From assembly GCA_009695405.1 (NCBI GenBank), contig SIAZ01000201.1, forward strand, positions 1 through 6,422: 6,422 bases of DNA. The letters are read 5' to 3'. This stretch comes from Pedosphaera sp. (GTDB lineage: Bacteria > Verrucomicrobiota > Verrucomicrobiia > Limisphaerales > UBA9464). Below the pieces are notes generated by a model, which did no database searches, was not told the DNA's origin, and saw nothing but the letters and a program-made list of their open reading frames with translations. Position 1 is the first letter of the stretch. Each line of letters opens with the position of its first letter. Shown in pieces: positions 1-6,422 of the stretch. A program made the translations under genes and the position numbers.

Positions 1-106
1 CAAACAGTTTCAGCGCCGTCTCCGGGGCTGTGGTCAGTTCTGGAGCCGCCCCGGCCTTACCCATCTCCTTCAACTCTGCATCTTGGTCAAAAACAAGGAC
101 GATCAC
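1..106 (-). CDS. Unrecognised partial open frame leaving the left edge (possible gene 5' end or remnant)
   Basis: On the minus strand one frame is open from a TAA at about 124-126 to the left edge. From the GTG at 104-106 it reads VIVLVFDQDAELKEMGKAG and then AAPELTTAPETALKLF before the window ends. The opening hydrophobic stretch followed by an acidic segment looks protein-like, but I do not recognise a family. Start choice is poor: a very strong Shine-Dalgarno-like string (AGGAGGTGATC) overlaps the GTG instead of preceding it, and the in-frame ATG at 62-64 has AAGGAG directly against it with no spacer. It would be divergent from the DUF4337 gene at 142. It could be a true gene start cut by the window, a remnant of a rearranged gene, or a chance open frame. 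Only about 35 codons are visible, so confidence is low. Confidence 0.25.
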   Translation of the reverse strand, partial: MIVLVFDQDAELKEMGKAGAAPELTTAPETALKLF

Positions 107-141
107 CTCCTCTGGAACTGATTCTTACCGTCAACTTGTGA

Positions 142-930
142 ATGCACGGGCTCATCGTGACGCCGGTGGTCATGACCGTAGTGGCGACATTGCTGGCAGG
201 ATTGGCCTCGAGCGAGATGACTCGCGCCCAGTATGATCGTGCCTTGGGAGCTCAACTTCAGTCGAAAGCGGGCGATCAGTGGAACTATTTTCAGGCCAAA
301 AAGCTTCGGAGCTCGATGCAGCGGAACTCACTGGAATTGCTCCAAGCCATCGGCGAGGTAAATTCCAAGGACACATTTAACCTGCCGACTGTTCCTGCCG
401 CGCCTGTTTTTGCCGTCGATCCCAGCGTTCAATTGGCGTTGCAGGCGGTAGAAAAGCAGCAAACAGAAGAAGAGATAGCTGGGGTTTTGAAGACAGTTGC
501 TGACGGAGTATTAGCTTCCTCCCTGCGGTCTGCTCGAGAAGCAATGCTTGGTTTTGAAAAAGCGACCGAGCCTTTGAATCAAGCTTTGGAGCGGACAGAG
601 AAGTTGTTGTTGCCCGGTGATCGGACTGCAGCCCGCGACTTTGCTGCGTCCAGAATGCGGTTGAGTGGGGCGCGTTATGATTCCGAGGCTCGATTAAACC
701 AATCTGTTGCTAACCTTTATGAACTCCAAGTCCGGAAAGCGAATCTCTCCGCAGAAAGGCATCGTCGTCGGAGTAGTAAGTTTTTCTTGGGCATGCTGTC
801 AGCGCAAGCGGCAGTGATCATAGCCACCTTTGCTGTTGCCGCACAAAAGCGGAGTTTTCTTTGGACAGTGGCCGCAATCGCTGGAATCGCGGACATCGGA
901 TTTGCTATTTATGTCTACCTCCAAGTCTGA
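142..930 (+). CDS. DUF4337-family membrane protein
   Basis: The gene encodes a 262-residue protein of unknown function that resembles the DUF4337 family. The sequence shows an N-terminal membrane segment (about residues 4-23), then the family-type motif around residues 41-56 (SKAGDQWNYFQAKKLR; members I recall carry a similar DQWxYxQAK block). A long, mostly helical, soluble middle with several Lys/Glu-rich stretches follows, then a basic patch HRRR at 207-210 and two C-terminal membrane segments (about 214-234 and 239-260). The three-segment layout with a large soluble middle is typical of the family. An in-frame TGA at 139-141 abuts the ATG at 142, so the frame cannot extend upstream. This leaves almost no residues before the first membrane segment, whereas relatives usually have a short soluble N-terminal stretch. 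There is no Shine-Dalgarno sequence before the ATG. The start may therefore be truncated. The gene converges on the carB-like gene with a 46-base gap. No biochemical role is established that I can name. Confidence 0.8.
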   Translation: MHGLIVTPVVMTVVATLLAGLASSEMTRAQYDRALGAQLQSKAGDQWNYFQAKKLRSSMQRNSLELLQAIGEVNSKDTFNLPTVPAAPVFAVDPSVQLALQAVEKQQTEEEIAGVLKTVADGVLASSLRSAREAMLGFEKATEPLNQALERTEKLLLPGDRTAARDFAASRMRLSGARYDSEARLNQSVANLYELQVRKANLSAERHRRRSSKFFLGMLSAQAAVIIATFAVAAQKRSFLWTVAAIAGIADIGFAIYVYLQV

Positions 931-976
931 GACTCAGCGGGAAGATCCGGCATGCCCGATCATTGCTTAACTCGCC

Positions 977-988
<12 letters not shown>
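927..988. repeat. Cluster of three short inverted repeats in the convergent junction
   Basis: Three palindromes lie where the DUF4337 gene and the carB-like gene converge. CTGAGACTCAG at 927-937 contains the DUF4337 stop codon. GATC-c-GGCATGCC-c-GATC at 944-961 is an 18-base palindrome with one mismatched pair. TCAGTTAACTGA at 977-988 is a perfect 12-base palindrome containing the carB stop codon. None has a good loop or a following run of T, so none is a standard intrinsic terminator in either direction. They may help end transcription from both sides, be protein sites, or be chance. Confidence 0.35.
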
Positions 989-2482
<1,494 letters not shown>

Positions 2483-2600
2483 AGTCTGAATTCCGGCGGG
2501 ATGGAACACCCTTCAAGGCTGAGGTGCGAAGAAAATCTCTAAGGTCCGACATTTACATTGAGTCTAACTTAAAGAGGTAACAGGGCTAAAACTAGTATTT

Positions 2601-4127
2601 TCAAGAGAAAAAACCCGTTTTAATGAGCATTTCAGAGATTTCAGTTGGCGTTGCCTCAAGAAGATGTGCGTGAGTCAATAGATCGGCTGCGACAGCACGG
2701 TACCAGTTGAGTTTCGCTGGGTCGGCTAGTCCGGCAATATTCACTTCGTCGATGGTTTCAGCTACTTGATGGGCCAGAACCGGCGCAGGGGAATGTCCTG
2801 CAGCGGCAAAGCACCGTTGGATATTGGCATAAAATCGGGGGCGCTTGCGGAGAAGGAATCCGGGGGCCAGATGGCTTCGATCTAGTCGCCGCGCCGTCTC
2901 GCTGTAACTCGCCGCAGCAAGGTAAAGATGGGTCACCGATTGGAAAGCATCGGGATCATTCATCACTCGATAAGCGGCGGCGATTAAGTCAGCAGTTGTG
3001 TCTAAATCTGCCAAAGTTTCGCGTCCACAGTCCGCCAACCCTTCTGGGTTCATCCCGCCTTCAATCCAGCGCCCGAGTCGTTCAATACCGAGGAGAGAAA
3101 GAGCAAATCCGGTAGAAAACAAAGGATCGATAAATCCCGCGGCAGTGGGCAGATGGATCCAACCCTTACCGGAGGCTTCACCTGTCCGAAATGCGAGAGG
3201 AGCCTGAATAGAAAACGGACGAAGAGAGAGTGCATCAGAGAACTGTGCCCGTACTGAAGGCAGGCGGTTTAGTAGTTTTTGCCAAGCTTGTTCCGGTTGA
3301 TGGGTCCCGACTTCTGTAGCGAGGTGCTCCTTAAGGGCAAACCCAGCGCTAACAATTCCGTTATTAAAGCGTAGGATCCACATCCAACCGCCGTCGAAAT
3401 GGTGATGTAACGCGGCATCGTCAGGAGGAAATGGAGCGCCTTGAAATTGTGGATGGAGCGATTCCCAGCGGTGGACATTTGAAAAATGAGACCAGAGTCC
3501 GACTGTATTGGGAAACCCAGCAAAAGAGGTTTCAGTCAGATTCAAGTGGCGGTGCAGATAGCCCCGAGGCCCCGAGGCATCAATTAGCCAACGGGTTCGG
3601 CATTGGAAGTTTCCTGAGGGTCGTGTTCCGGACAAGAGCCAGCTGTTTCCGTCCCACATGGGGGCTGATAGGTTAGTTTTATCGGTATATTCTGCACCGT
3701 CAGCGACCGCTTGAGATTGAAGAAAAAGATCAAAATCGGGGCGATGCCAATGGGTGTCGGCGATAGCGTCTGAAGGACTAGCGGCGACCAGTAATTGGTG
3801 ATTGTGATAGGGATCAAAAGACCAATTATGCCCTGCTTTATGGTGAAAGAAGCTAAAGCCACGTTTGAGACCACAGCCAATGTTTGGGTAGGTTGCCTGC
3901 CAAGTTCCCCATTTAGAAAATGGGCGCAACCAAGGTAATTGGTAGCGATCAGCGAGCGTCTCAATGAGTAAATTGGCAAGAGGCGTGGAGGATTCTCCGA
4001 TGGTAAATCGGGGATGCTCGCCCCGTTCAATGAGGATCACTGATTTACCGAGACTGCGAGCGATGCTAGCCAGCAGTGAACCCGCGAAACCGGAGCCAAT
4101 GATGGCGATGTCGAAATGAGCAGTCAC
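2601..4127 (-). CDS. FAD-dependent monooxygenase/halogenase-superfamily oxidoreductase
   Basis: This 508-residue flavoprotein belongs to the group A monooxygenase/flavin-dependent halogenase/geranylgeranyl-reductase-like superfamily. The sequence shows the N-terminal FAD-binding Rossmann fold FDIAIIGSGFAG (5-16) with the acidic strand end ILIERG (31-36), then HPRFTIGESSTP (38-49), which is close to the GES motif of halogenases. HRPDFDLFL (128-136) has the conserved Arg and Asp, LIDASGPRGYL (181-191) is the DG-type motif, GGWMWILRF (246-254) lies where halogenases carry WxWxIP, and GFIDPLFSTGFALSL (331-345) is the second FAD/flavin motif. Lys88 in LKRGFSFF fits the K-x-G-x-x-F pattern that holds the catalytic Lys in some halogenases. 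The WxWxIP motif is only partly kept (WMWIL), so halogenation is possible but unproven. There is no signal peptide. The GTG at 4127 is the only usable start: the fold begins five codons later, and no ATG, GTG or TTG lies between it and the upstream in-frame TAA. It follows the radical SAM gene by 40 bases and may be co-transcribed with it. The substrate is unknown. Confidence 0.8.
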   Translation of the reverse strand: MTAHFDIAIIGSGFAGSLLASIARSLGKSVILIERGEHPRFTIGESSTPLANLLIETLADRYQLPWLRPFSKWGTWQATYPNIGCGLKRGFSFFHHKAGHNWSFDPYHNHQLLVAASPSDAIADTHWHRPDFDLFLQSQAVADGAEYTDKTNLSAPMWDGNSWLLSGTRPSGNFQCRTRWLIDASGPRGYLHRHLNLTETSFAGFPNTVGLWSHFSNVHRWESLHPQFQGAPFPPDDAALHHHFDGGWMWILRFNNGIVSAGFALKEHLATEVGTHQPEQAWQKLLNRLPSVRAQFSDALSLRPFSIQAPLAFRTGEASGKGWIHLPTAAGFIDPLFSTGFALSLLGIERLGRWIEGGMNPEGLADCGRETLADLDTTADLIAAAYRVMNDPDAFQSVTHLYLAAASYSETARRLDRSHLAPGFLLRKRPRFYANIQRCFAAAGHSPAPVLAHQVAETIDEVNIAGLADPAKLNWYRAVAADLLTHAHLLEATPTEISEMLIKTGFFS

Positions 4128-4167
4128 GAAGCCACAGAACGAACGGTTTTACTGAGTTGGGTGAACG

Positions 4168-5763
4168 CTATGCGTCGTCGGCAGAGGGCAGTAGGATTGT
4201 TTCTGAGGGCATTACAGTAACATGCCTCGCTTGGCGGCGAGGGAGTTGGGCGGTGCGAGAGGACGGGGCGAGTCCGGTTGCCCAAGGGATAAGCCATTGA
4301 GGGAGGTCTGTTCGGCCCGGACGACGATAATCCCGAGCTAACAGGGGACCTACTGTTTCAGCAGGGCGACCCAGTTCTAGAGTCATCCATTTCCAAAGAA
4401 ATTCATATTGTCGAGGAAGAGCGATTCCGTGGCCTTTGACCCCTTGAAGATGCAACCATTTACTGAAGGTGTTTACTGAGTGAAAAGGGGACAAAAGTTC
4501 AGGTTTATTTGAAGCGGCAGAAGGGCTCCAGAGCGAGGGAATCGTTTCGCTGAAGTTCCCGCTATTATCGAAAATATCCCAGAATTTGGCGAATCGACGT
4601 AAATTGGCGAGTGTTTGGAAGTCGAGTGTTTTTGTCGAAAGGACTTCATAGGGCGGAAAGGGGTTATAAACCATTTCCCACTCGACATCGTGTCGAACGA
4701 TGGGAGTTCCACGTAACCTTTTGAGAATGCCGACTTGGATCTCCTGAGGGCCATAATCGACGAGACGATCGAAGCCGCGTGCAAACGAGTCGAGTGTCTC
4801 GCCGGGTAAACCGGCGATAAGATCTGCATGGACATGGACGCCATGACCGGCGTCCTGCCGCAACCAGCGAAAGTTATCGGTGAGACGCTCATGATTTTGC
4901 CGACGACTAATACGCTGTTCGACCTCAGTGTTGAGGGTTTGAATCCCGACCTCAAACTGAAGTGCACCAGCTGGAAATTCCGCGATAATTTCTCGGAGTT
5001 CAATAGGCAGACGGTCGGGTACCATTTCAAAATGAACGAACAACCCTAGAGTCCAACGGTCGAGAAAGAAGCGTAAGATCCGGCGACTGATGGCGAGGTT
5101 TAGGTTGAAGGTACGATCAACAAATTTGAATTGGCGAACGCCTCGATCGAACAAGTGCTGCATGGCTTCGAGGAAGGCATCGATAGGGAATTGGCGGACA
5201 GCGATCGGGAGTGAACTGAGGCAGAATTCGCAAGTAAATGGGCAACCCCGAGAGGCTTCCACATAGATGACTCGATGAGCGATGTCGGCATCTTTGTACA
5301 GCGCATAGGGTAAGGCCAGTCGAGTAACATCGGGAACTGAAGTGTGAAGAAGGTGAGGGGGTGGTGGGGCTTCTTTATCGAGGAGAGTCCGGCAAAGTTG
5401 AGCGAAGGCGAGATCTGCTTCACCGGTGATGACATGGTCGGCTAAGCGGATGATTTCTTGACCCTCACACTCATGACTGACCTCAGGGCCGCCGAGGACG
5501 ATTATTAGTTGAGGGCGGAGTCGGCGAAGGATTGCAACAAGTTCGGCGGTGGGAGTGACATTCCAAATATAGACACCGAGACCGAGGATGAGAGGATTCG
5601 CGGCGAGGATAGCTTCGGCGATATCGAGAGGGCGCTGATTGATATCGAATTCAGCAATACTGGCTCGGTCGCTGAGATCCCCTAAATTGGCCAAAAGACA
5701 GCGCAAGCCGAAGGCGGCATGGATGTACTTAGCGTTGAGAGTTGACAGTAAAATATCCGGCAC
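4168..5763 (-). CDS. B12-binding radical SAM protein with DUF4080-type C-terminus
   Basis: This is a 531-residue radical SAM enzyme of the cobalamin-binding class. Residues 1-130 form a B12-binding-type Rossmann domain, recognisable from STLNAKYIHAAFGLR (7-21), GLGVYIWN (61-68), IVLGGPEVS (88-96) and TGEAD (113-117); it lacks the DxHxxG His motif, as usual for this class. The radical SAM core starts at YVEASRGCPFTCEFC, where Cys174, Cys178 and Cys181 form the CxxxCxxC motif that holds the 4Fe-4S cluster. FEVGIQTLN and HADLIAGLPGET are typical core strands further on. The C-terminal region (roughly 380-500) looks like the DUF4080 extension. The reaction is unknown; B12-type radical SAM enzymes often methylate or rearrange unactivated carbons. 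The GTG at 5761-5763 is the only start available after the upstream in-frame TAA and fits the family N-terminus, although no Shine-Dalgarno sequence precedes it. It lies 26 bases after the receiver-domain gene and 40 bases before the flavoprotein gene on the same strand, which suggests an operon. Length and motifs look intact. Confidence 0.88.
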   Translation of the reverse strand: MPDILLSTLNAKYIHAAFGLRCLLANLGDLSDRASIAEFDINQRPLDIAEAILAANPLILGLGVYIWNVTPTAELVAILRRLRPQLIIVLGGPEVSHECEGQEIIRLADHVITGEADLAFAQLCRTLLDKEAPPPPHLLHTSVPDVTRLALPYALYKDADIAHRVIYVEASRGCPFTCEFCLSSLPIAVRQFPIDAFLEAMQHLFDRGVRQFKFVDRTFNLNLAISRRILRFFLDRWTLGLFVHFEMVPDRLPIELREIIAEFPAGALQFEVGIQTLNTEVEQRISRRQNHERLTDNFRWLRQDAGHGVHVHADLIAGLPGETLDSFARGFDRLVDYGPQEIQVGILKRLRGTPIVRHDVEWEMVYNPFPPYEVLSTKTLDFQTLANLRRFAKFWDIFDNSGNFSETIPSLWSPSAASNKPELLSPFHSVNTFSKWLHLQGVKGHGIALPRQYEFLWKWMTLELGRPAETVGPLLARDYRRPGRTDLPQWLIPWATGLAPSSRTAQLPRRQARHVTVMPSETILLPSADDA

Positions 5764-5789
5764 GAGAGGGGACGGTACGCCTTTTTAAT

Positions 5790-6174
5790 TCAAATGGCGA
5801 TGGCGCTAGAGTCAGCGACATCCAGTTGTTGTTTGATCGCTTCTTTGAGATCGTCAATGGAACAGGGTTTGTGGAGAAAAGTACCGATAAATTCAGGTTC
5901 ACCCACTGAATCGAACCGTCCAGACTGATAACCGCTCATAAGGATAACTCCGAGATTCGGGCGTTGATGTCGTAGTTCTTCGGCTAACTGGCGCCCGGTT
6001 TTACTCCCCGGCATAATCGCATCAGTGAGCAGCAGGTTAATGGAAGAACCGATTGAGTTCCACACTTGTAAGGCTTCGTTGGCGTTGGATGCTTCGTAGA
6101 CTCGATGACCGAGTTGCTCGAGAAGGACACGGATAAAAAACCGAACCGCTAGATCATCTTCCACAAGCAAGATG
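5790..6174 (-). pseudogene. Response-regulator receiver domain, 5' end removed by IS66 insertion (likely 3' end of a hybrid histidine kinase gene)
   Basis: The frame encodes a nearly complete CheY-like receiver domain that takes a phosphate from a histidine kinase. Reading from ILLVEDD, it shows the acidic pair (ED), the phospho-acceptor Asp in LLLTDAIMPG, the switch Ser in LMSGY and the conserved Lys in LHKPCS, so the phosphorylation site is intact. It ends about 20 residues after the Lys with no output domain. The style (LLVEDDLAVR, LLLTDAIMPG, MSGY) is that of C-terminal receivers in hybrid sensor kinases, though a single-domain regulator is possible. Upstream, the frame runs into an IS66-type end at 6175 and then encodes VRRTLTILLVEDD partly from IS sequence, reaching a TAA at about 6222. 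No ATG precedes the first strand; only TTG at 6168-6170 or GTG at 6162-6164 could start it, and either would cut into that strand. I infer that the IS removed the original 5' part. The radical SAM gene follows by 26 bases. Confidence 0.7.
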
Positions 6175-6197
6175 GTAAGCGTACGCCGAACCCCATG
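6175..6197 (+). repeat. Putative IS66 left terminal inverted repeat
   Basis: The segment starts GTAAGCGTACGCCGAACC. The GTAA start and GTAAGCG core agree with known IS66-family ends, which have terminal repeats of about 15-30 bases. The inner limit is a guess because the matching right repeat is not in the window. Confidence 0.5.
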
Positions 6198-6234
6198 GTT
6201 CCCAATTCGCCTTCCTTGGGTTTAGCCTGAGCGA

Positions 6235-6422
6235 ATGAACTCAATTGAACCGTCTCGGAAGCGGCGTGGTCTTGCTGAAATCCAACTACTAATCACTGAA
6301 TTCAAAAGCTCGGGACTCTCGAAGACTGAGTTTGCTGCGAGTCTGGGTGTTCATCCTCTTTCGATTGATCGCTGGCTACGGATCACTCAGCAAACACAGC
6401 CAACACAGCTACCTCAACCAAC
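6235..6422 (+). CDS. tnpA: IS66-family TnpA/OrfA-like helix-turn-helix protein (3' end beyond window)
   Basis: The visible 62 residues look like the N-terminus of the small accessory protein TnpA (OrfA) of IS66 elements, a presumed DNA-binding helper of the TnpC transposase. A basic leader SRKRRG (7-12) precedes helix LAEIQLLITEFKSSG (13-27), and a helix-turn-helix follows: LSKTEFAASLGVHPLSIDRW (28-47), matching the family pattern of S-x-x-x-F-A/C-x-x-x-G-V/L-x-x-x-x-x-x-x-W. A Gln/Pro/Thr-rich linker starts after residue 50 and the window then ends. The ATG at 6235 is secure because a TAG lies in frame three codons upstream; only a weak ribosome site (CCTGAG) is present. The distance of 60 bases from the element end suits the family. 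Stand-alone helix-turn-helix proteins can look alike, so the call leans on the adjacent terminus. Confidence 0.7.
   Translation, partial: MNSIEPSRKRRGLAEIQLLITEFKSSGLSKTEFAASLGVHPLSIDRWLRITQQTQPTQLPQP

Larger units (their letters stand above)
6175..6422 (+). mobile_element. IS66-family insertion sequence, left end (truncated by window edge)
   Basis: The element is inferred from two agreeing signs. The first is a sequence beginning GTAAGCG at 6175, the usual terminus of IS66-family elements. The second is a TnpA/OrfA-like gene beginning 60 bases inside it. The junction falls exactly where the receiver-domain frame stops making sense. If the element makes the 8-base target duplication usual for the family, the left copy would be GCAAGATG at 6167-6174; the right copy lies outside the window. 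The tnpB and tnpC genes and the right end are also beyond the edge, so completeness and activity cannot be judged. Confidence 0.7.

Noticed and set aside
30..236. A 68-codon plus-strand frame overlapping the start of the DUF4337 gene, considered as its missing N-terminus after a frameshift
   Set aside because: The residues before the overlap do not resemble the start of DUF4337 proteins, and no single-base change gives a convincing join.
2552..2580. Candidate carB promoter on the minus strand: TTACCT, 17-base spacer, TGTAAA
   Set aside because: It matches only three of six and four of six consensus bases, and AT-rich sequence gives such matches by chance.
2583..2620. Possible terminator after the flavoprotein gene
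   Set aside because: There is a run of A/T around the stop codon but no stem-loop with a T tract in the right order on the minus strand.
3584..4030. A 148-codon open frame on the minus strand within the flavoprotein gene
   Set aside because: It overlaps a gene with clear FAD motifs in another frame of the same strand and shows no family features of its own.
4473..5030. A 185-codon open frame on the minus strand within the radical SAM gene
   Set aside because: It is a frame shadow of the radical SAM gene; its Ser/Pro-rich sequence has no domain pattern.

Overview
The window (6422 bases) reads as a bacterial chromosomal segment of moderate GC content. It carries one complete plus-strand gene, three complete minus-strand genes, a decapitated minus-strand gene, and the left end of an insertion sequence running off the right edge. 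The host cannot be fixed from sequence alone. The mix of genes (a DUF4337 membrane protein, a DUF4080 B12-binding radical SAM protein, a CarB close to the standard bacterial type, IS66) would suit Verrucomicrobiota or a relative, but this is a tentative impression. None of the complete genes has a strong Shine-Dalgarno sequence, and two start with GTG.

Layout, left to right. Positions 1-106 hold a short minus-strand open frame leaving the left edge, which I do not recognise. A DUF4337-type membrane protein follows at 142-930 (+). A convergent junction at 931-976 separates it from a CarB-like gene at 977-2482 (-). That gene encodes only the N-terminal (carboxyphosphate) half of the carbamoyl-phosphate synthase large subunit and stops inside the oligomerisation domain. 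Upstream of it lie a flavin-dependent monooxygenase/halogenase-superfamily protein (2601-4127, -), a B12-binding radical SAM protein with a DUF4080-type C-terminus (4168-5763, -) and a receiver domain (5790-6174, -). At 6175 the receiver frame meets an IS66-type end (GTAAGCG), and 60 bases inside that end starts a small helix-turn-helix protein of the IS66 TnpA/OrfA type (6235 to beyond 6422, +).

How the parts relate. The receiver fragment, the radical SAM gene and the flavoprotein gene point the same way with gaps of 25 and 40 bases, so they could be one transcription unit. If so, the IS insertion has removed the start of its first gene and possibly its native promoter. A B12-type radical SAM enzyme beside a halogenase-like flavoprotein suggests a small specialised-metabolism module, but the substrate is unknown. 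The carB fragment lies 118 bases downstream of the flavoprotein and may have its own promoter. If it is functional it needs a separately encoded C-terminal CarB half and a CarA subunit, neither of which is in the window.

I see no CRISPR array, tRNA, rRNA or recognisable defence system here. The two items most worth checking are the half-length CarB and the IS66-interrupted receiver gene upstream of the radical SAM/flavoprotein pair.
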